31,059 nucleotides of DNA from Collinsella aerofaciens (GCA_014846205.1 RKAY01000145.1:1-31059); one strand, 5' to 3'. Counted from the first letter of the stretch, positions 1 to 8,005 are shown. Made by a program: numbers and translations. Notes: generated by a model from the sequence alone, not told the origin.

Positions 1-435
1 AACCTGCTGCAGCTGGTCGATCTGGGCTACGGCCTGTGCACGTTTATCGAGGCGGAGCCCGCGTGGCGCGCTGGCCAGGCCGAGCGCAACTATGCCCGCC
101 GCGGTTCTCTTCGCGTGGCCACCAAGTACCCGCGCATCGCGAGCGCTTGGTATGCCGAGCGTGGCGTGAATGCCGACATCGTTTCGCTGCACGGCAATAT
201 TGAGCTGGGCCCCATCGTCGGTATGACCGACCGTATCGTGGATATTACCGCCACGGGCGCCACGCTGCGCGATAACGACCTGGTCATCACCGGCCGCATC
301 ATGGACTGCACGGCCCGCTTCTTTGTCAATCCGGGTGCCGCACGTCTGGATCCGCGCGTACGCAATCTGGCAGATCGCTTGGCGGCAGCCGTGAAGGACA
401 AGCATTTTGAGCCCGTTGCGGGCTCGGCACAATAG
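1..435 (+). CDS. hisG: ATP phosphoribosyltransferase, C-terminal part (HisG, 5' end outside window)
   Basis: The reading frame is open from base 1 to the TAG at 433-435, giving the last 144 residues; the start lies upstream of the window. HisG condenses ATP with PRPP in the first step of histidine synthesis in the cytosol. The visible part has the PRPP-binding stretch GIVDITATGATLRDNDL-like (written here as IVDITATGATLRDNDLV) followed by a conserved end (ARFFVNPGA). The protein stops about 20 residues after that, with no C-terminal regulatory domain. That makes it the short form, which in known cases needs a HisZ partner; HisZ would be outside this window. It is the first visible gene of the his operon, about 105 bases before hisD. 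Identification is strong from both sequence and context. Confidence 0.93.
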   Translation, partial: NLLQLVDLGYGLCTFIEAEPAWRAGQAERNYARRGSLRVATKYPRIASAWYAERGVNADIVSLHGNIELGPIVGMTDRIVDITATGATLRDNDLVITGRIMDCTARFFVNPGAARLDPRVRNLADRLAAAVKDKHFEPVAGSAQ

Positions 436-540
436 CGCGAGCACGTACGGGCGCCCCAACGTCCGGGCTGCGGGCTGATTGGCACCGCCGCCCGGTCTCT
501 CGTTTTTCGAACAAAACCTCGACCGATAGGGGATACCGAT

Positions 541-1977
541 ATGAAGACCATCAAGCTTGCTCCCGGTGAGCGCCTCGTTACCAACCAGCTCAACCGTAAG
601 GGCGTGCTGCCGCAAAACATCGTCGACGCCGCCCGCGATATCGTGGCCAACGTGCGTGCCAATGGCGATGCCGCGGTCCGCGATTACTGCCAGCGTTTTG
701 ACGGCGTTGAGCTGCAGAGCTTCCGTCTGCCGCAAGAGCAGATTGATGCCGCGCTCGAAGGCCTTGATTCCGCCTTTGTCGCGGCGCTCGAAAAGGCTGC
801 ACGCCAGATTCGTGAGTTCCACCAGCGCGAGGTCGAGCAGAGCTGGTTTACCACGCGTGCGGACGGCACGATGCTCGGCGTTAAGGTGACCCCGCTCGCG
901 GCGGCCGGCATCTACGTGCCGGGCGGTCGCGCGCAGTATCCCTCCACGGTGCTCATGAATGCCATCCCCGCCAAGGTCGCCGGCGTCAAGCGCGTGGTCA
1001 TGGTGACCCCGCCGCAAAAAGACGGCCTGATCAGCCCCTACACGCTTGCCGCGGCAAAGCTCGGCGGCGTGGACGAAATTTATATGGTGGGCGGCGCCCA
1101 GGCCGTGGCCGCGCTGGCGTACGGTACCGAGACCATTCCGCGCGTCGATAAAATCACCGGCCCGGGCAACGCCTTTGTCGCCGCGGCCAAGCAGATTGTC
1201 TCGGGCGATGTGGGAATCGACATGGTCGCTGGCCCGTCCGAGGTCTGCGTGCTGGCCGATGCCACGGCCAAGCCCATGGTGGTCGCGGCCGACCTGATGG
1301 CCCAGGCCGAGCACGATCCGCTGGCAGCCTGCTATCTGGTGACCTGCGACGAGCAGTTTGCGCGCGAGGTCGAGGCCGGCATCGATATTCTGGTGGCGCA
1401 GTCCCCGCGTGCCGAGATCACGCGCGCCTCGCTCGATAACGAGGGCACCATCGTAGTGGCCGCCGATATGGCTGCTGCCGTCGAGGCGGTGAACACCGTG
1501 GCGCCCGAGCACCTGGAGCTGCACTGCAAGGATGCGATGGGCCTGCTTGGCGGTATTCGCAACGCCGGCGCCATCTTTGTGGGCGCTTGGAGCTCCGAGC
1601 CGCTCGGCGATTACGTTGCCGGTCCCAACCACACGCTGCCGACCGGCGGTACGGCCATGTTCTCCAACCCGCTTTCGGTCGAAGAGTTCGTCAAGCGCTC
1701 GAGCGTCATTTGCTATACGCCCGAGGGCCTGCTCTCGGACGCTCCCGCGACGCAGCGCCTGGCCGAGGCCGAGGGCCTGTGGGCGCACGCGCTATCCGCC
1801 GCTCTGCGTCGTCGCGTGCTGGAGCAAGGCGAGGATTCCGTGAGTGCCGAGTCGCTCGCCGCGGCCGACCTGACCAAGGTCGCCTGGCCGGGAGATGCGA
1901 CCGCGACGGTCGCCGAGGGCGTGGACCTGGCCGCTGCAGGCGCAGATGGCGCTGGCGCGACCGGCGGGGAGGCCTAA
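541..1977 (+). CDS. hisD: Histidinol dehydrogenase (HisD)
   Basis: Zinc- and NAD-dependent four-electron oxidation of L-histidinol to L-histidine, the last two steps of the pathway. The protein has 478 residues. Zinc ligands of the family are present: Gln255 and His258 in LMAQAEHDP, Asp357 in [12 protein letters not shown] and His416 in EGLWAHA. The catalytic pair Glu323-His324 is in APEHLEL. The ATG at 541 follows a GGGGAT ribosome site. The protein is about 45 residues longer than typical HisD; the extra part is an Ala/Gly-rich tail after about residue 450 with no recognisable domain. The stop is one base before the hisC start, so the two are probably translationally coupled. Confidence 0.97.
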   Translation: MKTIKLAPGERLVTNQLNRKGVLPQNIVDAARDIVANVRANGDAAVRDYCQRFDGVELQSFRLPQEQIDAALEGLDSAFVAALEKAARQIREFHQREVEQSWFTTRADGTMLGVKVTPLAAAGIYVPGGRAQYPSTVLMNAIPAKVAGVKRVVMVTPPQKDGLISPYTLAAAKLGGVDEIYMVGGAQAVAALAYGTETIPRVDKITGPGNAFVAAAKQIVSGDVGIDMVAGPSEVCVLADATAKPMVVAADLMAQAEHDPLAACYLVTCDEQFAREVEAGIDILVAQSPRAEITRASLDNEGTIVVAADMAAAVEAVNTVAPEHLELHCKDAMGLLGGIRNAGAIFVGAWSSEPLGDYVAGPNHTLPTGGTAMFSNPLSVEEFVKRSSVICYTPEGLLSDAPATQRLAEAEGLWAHALSAALRRRVLEQGEDSVSAESLAAADLTKVAWPGDATATVAEGVDLAAAGADGAGATGGEA

Positions 1978-1978
1978 T

Positions 1979-3094
1979 ATGGCCGAACTCACGCCCCGCA
2001 TGAAGGAGCTCGTCCAGCCCTACCTGGCCGGTATTGAGCCCTACGATCCCAACTTTACGCCCACGCGCATCAACCTTTCGGCCAACGAGAACACCTATCC
2101 CGTGCCGGCCGGCGTGCGCGAGGCGGTCGACGCCGCCCTGGCTGTCACGCCGCTCAACCGCTACCCCGATCCCATGTCGAACGACTTGCGCGACGAGCTG
2201 GCTACCTGGCATGGTGTGACGCGCGAGAATATTTGCGTGGGCAACGGCGGCGACGAGCTACTCTATAACTACCTGCTGGCGTTTGGCGGCGCGAGGCGGA
2301 CCCTGCTCAACTGCCCGCCGTGCTTTAGCGAGTATGCCTTCTTTGCGTCTCTGTGCCAGACCGAGGTGCGCGACGTGTGGCGCGACCCGGCGACCTTTAG
2401 GCTCGACCAAGCTGCTGTGCTCGCGGCGGCGCCGGAGTGCAGCCTCGCCATTGTGACCTCGCCCAACAATCCCACGGGTGACGTGGCGCCGCTCGACTTT
2501 GTCGCGGCCCTGTGCGATGCGTGCCCCGGCATGGTCATGGTCGACGAGGCCTACGTTGAGTTTGCCGACGATTCGTTTGGCGCGGCCACCACGGCGCAAG
2601 GGCTTATCGCCGAGCATCCAAACCTGGTGATTCTGCATACGCTGTCCAAGGCGTTTGGCGCCGCCGGCACGCGTCTGGGCTACGTGATCGCGGCGCCCGA
2701 GGTCATCGATGTGTTCGCCGCGATTCGCCAGATCTACTCGGTTAACGTGCTGAGCCAAGCCGCCGCGCTTGCCTGCGTGCGTGCCCGCGATGCGTACGCG
2801 CCCGTGGTGGCACAGGTTGCATCCGAGCGCGAACGCGAGCTGCGCGCCCTGCGCGCGATGGCTGCCGAGGGCCTGCCCGTGGAGGCATGGCCGAGTGCGG
2901 CGAATTTTGTGCTCGTGCGTACGCCGCATGCCACGCGCGTGCGCGAGCGTCTGCGCGACGAGTATTCGATTTTGGTGCGCGACTTTAGCTACGCGCCGGG
3001 GCTCGCGGACTGTCTGCGCATTACCGTGGGCACGCCGCAGGAAAACGATGAGGTGCTGGCTGCGTTTGCCGCGCTGGTGAAGGAGGAGATGTAG
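1979..3094 (+). CDS. hisC: Histidinol-phosphate aminotransferase (HisC)
   Basis: PLP enzyme (fold type I, class II aminotransferase) that transfers an amino group from glutamate to imidazole acetol phosphate. The protein has 371 residues. Visible motifs are the substrate-side NENTYPVP and NRYPDP, GNGGDELL in the PLP phosphate pocket, SPNNPTG, VDEAYVEF, and the Schiff-base lysine Lys224 in TLSKAFGAAGTRLGY. The C-terminal Arg is in CLRITVGTP. The open frame extends further upstream inside hisD, but the ATG at 1979 is chosen because it lies one base after the hisD stop and has GGGGAGG just upstream. The stop TAG abuts the hisB ATG with no gap. Confidence 0.96.
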   Translation: MAELTPRMKELVQPYLAGIEPYDPNFTPTRINLSANENTYPVPAGVREAVDAALAVTPLNRYPDPMSNDLRDELATWHGVTRENICVGNGGDELLYNYLLAFGGARRTLLNCPPCFSEYAFFASLCQTEVRDVWRDPATFRLDQAAVLAAAPECSLAIVTSPNNPTGDVAPLDFVAALCDACPGMVMVDEAYVEFADDSFGAATTAQGLIAEHPNLVILHTLSKAFGAAGTRLGYVIAAPEVIDVFAAIRQIYSVNVLSQAAALACVRARDAYAPVVAQVASERERELRALRAMAAEGLPVEAWPSAANFVLVRTPHATRVRERLRDEYSILVRDFSYAPGLADCLRITVGTPQENDEVLAAFAALVKEEM

Positions 3095-3682
3095 ATGGGC
3101 CGCTATGCCGAGGTGACCCGCAAGACGGGCGAGACCGACATCGTCGTAAAGCTTGACCTGGACGGAAGCGGCGTGTGCGATATCTCGACCGGCGTGCCGT
3201 TTTTCGACCACATGCTCAACGCCTTTGGTCGCCATGGCCTGTTCGATTTGACGGTACATGCGGTGGGCGACGTTGATGTCGACGCGCATCACACCGTCGA
3301 GGACACGGGCATCGTGCTGGGCGAGGCGTTTTGCCAAGCGCTGGGTGACAAGGCGGGCATTACGCGCTTTGCCGACGCGGCGATTGCCATGGACGAGACG
3401 CTCGTGATGGCCGCTGTGGATATCTCGGGCCGCGGGCAGGCCTATTGTGAGCTGCCCGTGCCGACCGAGCGCGTGGGCAGCTTTGATACCGAGCTGGCCG
3501 TCGAGTTCTTCTATGGCTTTGCGCGCGATGCCAAGCTCACGCTGCACGTGCGCGAGCTGGCGGGCGGCAACTCGCATCACATTATCGAGGCCGCCTTTAA
3601 GGCCGTGGGCCGCACGATGCGCCATGCCTGCGAGCTCGATCCCCGCGTGCAGGGCATCCCCAGCACCAAGGGCTCACTGTAA
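3095..3682 (+). CDS. hisB: Imidazoleglycerol-phosphate dehydratase (HisB, monofunctional)
   Basis: Manganese-dependent dehydration of imidazole glycerol phosphate to imidazole acetol phosphate. The 195-residue length is that of the single-domain enzyme. There is no N-terminal HAD histidinol phosphatase domain as in E. coli HisB, so another protein must supply that activity (see the PHP protein at 7094-8005). The paired-histidine metal motifs are intact: FFDHMLNAFGRHG, DAHHTVEDTGI and GGNSHHIIEAAFKA. The ATG directly follows the hisC stop and uses the GGAGGAG at the end of hisC as ribosome site. It is followed by the 109-base inverted repeat that separates it from hisH. Confidence 0.97.
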   Translation: MGRYAEVTRKTGETDIVVKLDLDGSGVCDISTGVPFFDHMLNAFGRHGLFDLTVHAVGDVDVDAHHTVEDTGIVLGEAFCQALGDKAGITRFADAAIAMDETLVMAAVDISGRGQAYCELPVPTERVGSFDTELAVEFFYGFARDAKLTLHVRELAGGNSHHIIEAAFKAVGRTMRHACELDPRVQGIPSTKGSL

Positions 3683-3683
3683 T

Positions 3684-3792
3684 CTGCCAAAAAGGGACAG
3701 GTTTATTTTGGCAGGTTTTATCTGCGGGAATGCTGTCTCATGTGGTGGGTGAACGTTTGACCGACCAAAATTAACCTGTCCCTTTTTGGCAG
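3684..3792. repeat. REPIN-like inverted-repeat element inside the his operon
   Basis: Two 28-base arms (3684-3711 and 3765-3792) are reverse complements with a single mismatch. Each arm is itself a small hairpin: CTGCCAAAA and TTTTGGCAG flank a GGGACAGG core. Two inverted REP-like units about 50 bases apart match the architecture of REPINs, which RAYT transposases mobilise in other bacteria; no such transposase is in the window. The right arm ends about 28 bases before the hisH start. Confidence 0.8.
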
Positions 3793-3819
3793 GTTTTGAA
3801 TGGGAAAAGGGAGGGTCGC

Positions 3820-4521
3820 GTGGGCGAACCGAAGATCGTGGTGGTCGACTACCACAAGGGCAACTTGTCGAGCGTTGTGCGCGGGCTTGCGCGCGCCGGT
3901 GCCGCCGCTTGCACGTCGGACGATCCAGAGCAGATCCGCAACGCCGACGGCCTGGTCATCCCGGGCGTGGGTGCGTTCTACGACGCGATTGCCTTTATGC
4001 GCGAGAGCGGCGAGGCGGACGCGGTGCTCGATGCCGTTGCCGCCGGAACTCCGCTGCTCGGCATCTGCCTGGGTCTTCAGCTGTTTTTTGAGCGTGGCGA
4101 CGAGGGCGTGCCGACGGACGAGGCTGCGGACGCGGACGACGATGCCTCCGAGCAGGCCGGTGGCCCCTGGGTCGATGGCCTGGGCATCATGCGCGGCTCA
4201 TGCACGCGCCTGGAGTCGAGCCGTCTGAAGGTCCCGCATGTGGGCTGGGATCAGGTGCACATGACGCCTGCCGGCGCGGCCGATCCGCTGCTCGCCGGTT
4301 TTGCCGAGGGCGCCAATATGTACTTCACCCACAGCTATTCGGTGGCCGACGATGCCGATGCCGCCGACGTCCTGGCGCGCACGCATTACACGCGGAGCTT
4401 CCCGTGCATCGTGCGCCACGGCAACGTGTGGGGCTGCCAGTTCCATCCCGAGAAATCCTCTGCGCTGGGTCAGCGCATCCTTAAGAACTTCGTGAGCATC
4501 GTCGAGGAGGTTGGCAGATGA
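3820..4521 (+). CDS. hisH: Imidazole glycerol phosphate synthase, glutaminase subunit (HisH)
   Basis: Class I glutamine amidotransferase that hydrolyses glutamine and passes ammonia to HisF. The protein has 233 residues. The nucleophile Cys83 lies in GICLGLQLFF, and the His209/Glu211 pair in QFHPEKS completes the triad. The start is taken as GTG 3820 because GGGAGG stands five bases before it and PKIVVVDYHKGN then opens the protein. A TTG at 3796 in the same frame would begin next to the palindromic repeat and has no ribosome site. After residue 96 there is an acidic insertion of about 22 residues (rich in Asp, Glu and Ala) that most HisH proteins lack. The stop overlaps hisA as ATGA. Confidence 0.95.
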   Translation: MGEPKIVVVDYHKGNLSSVVRGLARAGAAACTSDDPEQIRNADGLVIPGVGAFYDAIAFMRESGEADAVLDAVAAGTPLLGICLGLQLFFERGDEGVPTDEAADADDDASEQAGGPWVDGLGIMRGSCTRLESSRLKVPHVGWDQVHMTPAGAADPLLAGFAEGANMYFTHSYSVADDADAADVLARTHYTRSFPCIVRHGNVWGCQFHPEKSSALGQRILKNFVSIVEEVGR

Positions 4522-5261
4522 TCCTGTTTCCCGCAATCGATTTGATCGGCGGCAAGGTCGTGCGCCTGGAGCGCGGCGACCGCGGCCGCTGCAAGGTATA
4601 TTCCGACGACCCCGTCGCCGTCGCCCGCTCCTTTGCCGAGCAGGGTGCGAGCTGGGTGCACGTCGTCGACCTGTCCGCTGCCTTCGGTGAGGACGAGGAC
4701 GCGTGCGCTGCCAACTCGGCAGCGATCGAGGCCATCTGCGGCGTCGACGGCCTGTCCGTGGACGCGGGCGGCGGTGTTCGCTCGCTCGCGCGCATCGACG
4801 AGCTGGCCGGCTACGGCGCGCGTCGCATCGCACTGGGCACGGTGCTCGTGACCGAGCCGGGTTTTGCCGAGGTGGCGGCGCAAGGCTTTGGCGAGCTGCT
4901 GGTAGCGGATATCGCCGCGCGCGATGGCCAGGTCAAGGTGAACGGCTGGCGCGATGGTGCGGGCGTGGCACTCGACGATGCCGTGGCGCAGCTTTCCGAG
5001 CTGGGCTTTAAGCATCTGGTATACACCGACATCGCGCGCGACGGCATGCAGACGGGCATCGACGTGGCGGCGTATCGCCATGTGGCCGAGGTCGCGGGCT
5101 TTCCCGTCGTGGCTTCGGGCGGCATCTCGACGCTCGACGATATTCGGGCACTGGCCGCGGTGGGCGAGGATGCCATCGAGGGCGCCATTACCGGTCGTGC
5201 GCTCTACGAGGGCAACTTCACGCTGGCCCAGGCGTTGGCCGTCGCCCGAGGGGAGGAGTAG
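4518..5261 (+). CDS. hisA: Phosphoribosylformimino-5-aminoimidazole carboxamide ribotide isomerase (HisA)
   Basis: Beta/alpha-barrel isomerase that performs the Amadori rearrangement of ProFAR to PRFAR. The 247-residue length is normal. The family start FPAIDLIGGKVVRL carries the catalytic Asp8; the second half carries YTDIARDGMQTG and the phosphate-binding ASGGIST. In actinobacteria without a separate TrpF this family can be the dual-function PriA, which also acts in tryptophan synthesis. I cannot tell which applies, because no trp genes are visible. It overlaps the hisH stop by four bases (ATGA) and ends three bases before hisF. Confidence 0.95.
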   Translation: MILFPAIDLIGGKVVRLERGDRGRCKVYSDDPVAVARSFAEQGASWVHVVDLSAAFGEDEDACAANSAAIEAICGVDGLSVDAGGGVRSLARIDELAGYGARRIALGTVLVTEPGFAEVAAQGFGELLVADIAARDGQVKVNGWRDGAGVALDDAVAQLSELGFKHLVYTDIARDGMQTGIDVAAYRHVAEVAGFPVVASGGISTLDDIRALAAVGEDAIEGAITGRALYEGNFTLAQALAVARGEE

Positions 5262-5264
5262 CCC

Positions 5265-6047
5265 ATGCTTACCAAACGCGTGATTCCCTGTCTGGATGTT
5301 AAGGACGGCCGCGTGGTCAAGGGCGTCAACTTTGTGAGCCTGCGCGATGCTGGCGACCCGGTGGAGCTGGCGCGCGCCTACGACCGCGAGGGTGCAGACG
5401 AGGTCGTCTTCCTGGACATCACCGCCACGAGCGACAACCGCGCGACGACCATCGAGATGGCGGCGCACGCGGCCGAGGAGCTCGCTATTCCCTATACCGT
5501 GGGCGGCGGTTTCCGCGACTTGGCGGGCATGCGAACCATGGTTGCCGCCGGTGCCGACAAGGTGTCGCTCAACTCCGCCGCCGTGCGCGACCCGTCGCTG
5601 ATTGGCCAGGCCGCCGCGGCGTTTGGCAGCCAGGCCGTGGTCGTGGCGATCGATGCCAAGCGCGTGGGCCTGCCCGGTCAGCCGGGTGCCGACAAGTGGG
5701 AGGTTTTTACCGCAGGAGGCCGCAACGCCACGGGTATCGATGCGGTGGCGTGGGCCGAGGAGGCGGCTCGTCGCGGTGCCGGTGAGATCTTGCTCACCAG
5801 CATGGATCGCGACGGCACCAAGGCTGGCTTTGACCTGGCGCTCACCCGTGCCGTGGCACGCGCGGTGCCGATTCCCGTCATCGCGAGCGGCGGCGTGGGC
5901 ACGCTCGAGCATTTTGCCGAGGGCGTGATCGAGGGCGAAGCCGACGCCGTGCTGGCAGCAAGCGTCTTTCACTTTGGAACCTTCAGCATTCGCGAAGTCA
6001 AAGAGTATATGGCCAGCCAGGGGATTCCCGTGAGATTGGACTTTTAA
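5265..6047 (+). CDS. hisF: Imidazole glycerol phosphate synthase, cyclase subunit (HisF)
   Basis: Uses PRFAR and ammonia from HisH to make imidazole glycerol phosphate plus AICAR. The 260-residue barrel protein has both catalytic aspartates, Asp11 in [16 protein letters not shown] and Asp130 in VVVAIDAKR, and the phosphate loops GGGF and ASGGVG. GGGAGGAG precedes the ATG at 5265. AICAR released here is a purine intermediate used by PurH, which is encoded at 28768-30375 in this window; that is a metabolic, not operonic, link. The stop TAA directly abuts the hisI start. Confidence 0.97.
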   Translation: MLTKRVIPCLDVKDGRVVKGVNFVSLRDAGDPVELARAYDREGADEVVFLDITATSDNRATTIEMAAHAAEELAIPYTVGGGFRDLAGMRTMVAAGADKVSLNSAAVRDPSLIGQAAAAFGSQAVVVAIDAKRVGLPGQPGADKWEVFTAGGRNATGIDAVAWAEEAARRGAGEILLTSMDRDGTKAGFDLALTRAVARAVPIPVIASGGVGTLEHFAEGVIEGEADAVLAASVFHFGTFSIREVKEYMASQGIPVRLDF

Positions 6048-6389
6048 ATGGAGCAAGTGACAATCGCGGCAGAGCTCAAATACGACGCCCACGGGCTGAT
6101 TCCTTGCGTGGTTCAGCAGTATGACACCGGCGAGGTGCTTATGGTTGCTTGGATGAACGAGGAGTCGGTGGGGCTGACACTCAAGACCGGTACTACGTGG
6201 TTTTGGAGTCGCAGCCGCCAGGAGCTCTGGAACAAGGGCGCGACGAGCGGCAACATGCAGGAGGTCAAGGAACTCTGGGCCGACTGCGATAGCGATACGC
6301 TGTTGGTCAAGGTCGACTCGCCGGGTCCGGCCTGCCATACCGGCAACCGTACCTGCTTCTTTAAGCGCGTGGAAGGGGGAGTGCGATGA
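6048..6389 (+). CDS. hisI: Phosphoribosyl-AMP cyclohydrolase (HisI)
   Basis: Zinc/magnesium-dependent opening of the purine ring of PR-AMP, step three of the pathway. The protein has 113 residues and is the cyclohydrolase domain only; the pyrophosphohydrolase is a separate gene (hisE) here. Diagnostic motifs are [23 protein letters not shown], the Mg-binding ADCDSDTLL and the zinc-binding cysteines in [10 protein letters not shown]. It abuts hisF without a gap and overlaps the next small gene by ATGA. Confidence 0.96.
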   Translation: MEQVTIAAELKYDAHGLIPCVVQQYDTGEVLMVAWMNEESVGLTLKTGTTWFWSRSRQELWNKGATSGNMQEVKELWADCDSDTLLVKVDSPGPACHTGNRTCFFKRVEGGVR

Positions 6390-6613
6390 AAGTCGTGACG
6401 CCGTTCGAGGTCGCCGACTGCAACACCGAGCTCCTCCGCGCGGGCGTGCCATGCCGCGTGCACCTGACTGATGCCTGCGGGGCGCAGTCGCTTTGGCTCG
6501 AGGCCGAGAAGGAAAGGCTCGATGAGGCCCATGCCGTCATCGTCGAGTTCTTTGAGAAAAAGGGCGCAAAGCCTCGGTTCGATGAGACCGGTACCTACTT
6601 TACGCTGCAGTAA
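6386..6613 (+). CDS. Small conserved-looking protein of unknown function inside the his operon
   Basis: A 75-residue acidic protein that overlaps the hisI stop by four bases (ATGA) and ends 15 bases before hisE, so it is almost certainly co-translated with the histidine enzymes. It has no signal peptide, membrane segment or catalytic motif that I recognise. Visible features are a cysteine-containing [13 protein letters not shown] stretch, a helical [22 protein letters not shown] segment (shown here only to position 57) and a beta-like end GTYFTLQ. This alternating pattern could form a small alpha/beta domain of ACT-like size, but that is a guess. It may belong to the small family named RDAC in some annotations; I am not sure. 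Codon usage matches its neighbours. Confidence 0.8.
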   Translation: MKVVTPFEVADCNTELLRAGVPCRVHLTDACGAQSLWLEAEKERLDEAHAVIVEFFEKKGAKPRFDETGTYFTLQ

Positions 6614-6628
6614 CGAGAGGAAATAACC

Positions 6629-6946
6629 ATGGGAGTCAGAACAGCTAACGTGCAGCCGGGAAATATCGGCGAGACGCTGACGGGACTGGCCGAGGTGATT
6701 CACGGTCGTCGCGATGCGTCCGCGGAGGAGAGCTATACCGCCCGCCTACTGACCGACGTCGAGGACGAGCTGCTCAAGAAACTTGCCGAGGAGGCGAGCG
6801 AGGTAATCATGGCCTGCAAGGACAACGACCACGACCACATCCGCTACGAGGCCGGCGACCTGATCTACCACCTGCTCGTAACCCTTGAGCGTTACGGCAT
6901 CACCCTCGACGAGCTGGCCGGCGAACTCAACGCTCGCCGCCACTAG
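6629..6946 (+). CDS. hisE: Phosphoribosyl-ATP pyrophosphatase (HisE)
   Basis: All-alpha MazG-fold enzyme that removes pyrophosphate from PR-ATP, step two of histidine synthesis. The protein has 105 residues, the usual length of stand-alone HisE. The metal-binding helices are visible as KKLAEEASEVIMACK and YEAGDLIYHLLV. GAGAGGAAA precedes the ATG at 6629. This is the last gene of the operon. Its TAG stop is the first three bases of a palindromic repeat (TAGTCATT and so on), so the repeat has replaced whatever originally followed the coding sequence and may have trimmed the C-terminus slightly. Confidence 0.95.
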   Translation: MGVRTANVQPGNIGETLTGLAEVIHGRRDASAEESYTARLLTDVEDELLKKLAEEASEVIMACKDNDHDHIRYEAGDLIYHLLVTLERYGITLDELAGELNARRH

Positions 6947-6994
6947 TCATTGGGGACGTTCTTAAACGACTAGTCGTTAGGGACAGTCTTTCGG
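6944..6994. repeat. REP-like palindromic repeat at the hisE stop (GGGGAC core)
   Basis: TAGTCATT at 6944 and AAACGACTA ending at 6972 form an imperfect palindrome around GGGGACGTTCTT. A second, related unit follows (GTCGTTAGGGACAGTCTTT). The same words occur at 27766-27832 and, on the other strand, at 25291-25328. This looks like a dispersed non-coding repeat family. Confidence 0.75.
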
Positions 6995-7013
6995 GAGTTG
7001 CCAATGAAATAGA

Positions 7014-7080
7014 AGTTGCGGTGGAATAGTTCTTGTTTGACGGTCTTAGGGCCATAAACAGGAACTATTTCACCGCAACT
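7014..7080. repeat. 67-base palindromic element, copy A
   Basis: Arms 7014-7038 and 7056-7080 are inverted repeats of 25 bases with two mismatches, around a 17-base loop. A second copy with the same arms, inverted orientation and different loop lies at 17901-17967. In the + strand as RNA both arm mismatches become G-U pairs. It lies between the convergent ends of hisE and the PHP gene. Confidence 0.85.
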
Positions 7081-7093
7081 CATGAAGGGATGG

Positions 7094-8005
7094 CTAGGCG
7101 AGGGGCGTGGATTCCCATTCGCCGGTGGGGTGGGGGATGTCGAAGGTTCGATAACCGCAGTCGTAGGCGTGGGCCTGGGCCTCGCGGATGTTCCAGCAGA
7201 TGTCGCAGGCGCGGTGCGCGTCCGAGCCAAAGGTGATGGGCACCTCGGCATGGGCGAAGCAGCGCAAAAGGCCGGTCGCGGGGTAGTAATCGTCGAGCCC
7301 CTTGCGCGGTGCGGCGGTCGAGACCTCAACGCGGTGGCCCGTATCGTGGGCACATTCGGCCATCTGCTCCCAAAACGGCGCGGGGTCAAAGTCGGGTGCA
7401 AAGCCGTCCTTCGAAAAGCGCATGACCAGGTCGGGATGGGCCATCACGTCAAAGTTGAGTGAGCTTTCGCAAGCACGGCACCAGTCGTCGACGTAGCGCT
7501 CCCACACGCCGCGCACCCCCAGGTTTTCCCAAACGTGCAGGTTGGTGTCGTCGTCGATCCAGCCGCAGCGTGAGTCGGGCGTATCGGGGCGCGCGACGTC
7601 CTCTGTCCCTGCCGTGCCCGCGGCGCCTGCCGCAATATCGCCCGGGTTGCCAATCCAGTGCACGCTGCCCAGGCGTGCGACGGCGCCCTGGGACCAGCGC
7701 TCAACAAACGGCTCGCAACCCTCGTACCAATCACATTCAAAGCCGTAGATAAGTTCGAGCTCCGGCGCAATCTGCGCGGCGAGTTTGCGGGCGTCTTCAA
7801 ATGCCAGGAGATGCGCCGTCAGGTCGCCCTCGACAACCTGCACTTCGCAGTTGGCGTCCATGCTGGCGGGCAGGGTAAGGTGGTCGGTCGAGACCATGAC
7901 GCGGCAGCCGGCGGCCGCGGCAGCGCGGACGTTGTCCTCAAACGAGGCATGGCCGTCCGAAAACGAAGTATGAGTATGGCAATCGACCAGCGGGCAGGCG
8001 GGCAT
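7094..8005 (-). CDS. PHP-family phosphatase, probable histidinol-phosphatase (HisJ type)
   Basis: A 303-residue PHP-domain metal-dependent phosphoesterase. Metal-binding motifs run in family order: DCHTHTSFSDGH near the start, STDH, the Glu in YGFECDWYEG, the His in GSVHWIG, VMAHPDLV, and GSDAHRA near the end. The start is the ATG at 8005 because AAAGGAG stands five bases before it and the first histidine cluster follows at once; the frame is open further upstream but without such a site. It converges on the his operon, whose HisB lacks a phosphatase domain, so hydrolysis of histidinol phosphate is the most likely role. PHP proteins also include other phosphatases, so the exact substrate is inferred. 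Confidence 0.85.
   Translation of the reverse strand: MPACPLVDCHTHTSFSDGHASFEDNVRAAAAAGCRVMVSTDHLTLPASMDANCEVQVVEGDLTAHLLAFEDARKLAAQIAPELELIYGFECDWYEGCEPFVERWSQGAVARLGSVHWIGNPGDIAAGAAGTAGTEDVARPDTPDSRCGWIDDDTNLHVWENLGVRGVWERYVDDWCRACESSLNFDVMAHPDLVMRFSKDGFAPDFDPAPFWEQMAECAHDTGHRVEVSTAAPRKGLDDYYPATGLLRCFAHAEVPITFGSDAHRACDICWNIREAQAHAYDCGYRTFDIPHPTGEWESTPLA

Noticed and set aside
2258..3625. 455-codon open frame on the minus strand
   Set aside because: Antisense to hisC and hisB with no recognisable domain; a codon-bias shadow.
4470..6452. 660-codon open frame on the minus strand
   Set aside because: It lies antisense to hisA, hisF and hisI, whose motifs are unmistakable; the antisense protein is His/Arg/Ala-rich with no motifs, as expected for shadows in GC-rich DNA.
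6944..7080. CRISPR array formed by the adjacent repeats
   Set aside because: The units are palindromic elements of two different families and are not regularly spaced; no cas genes are present.
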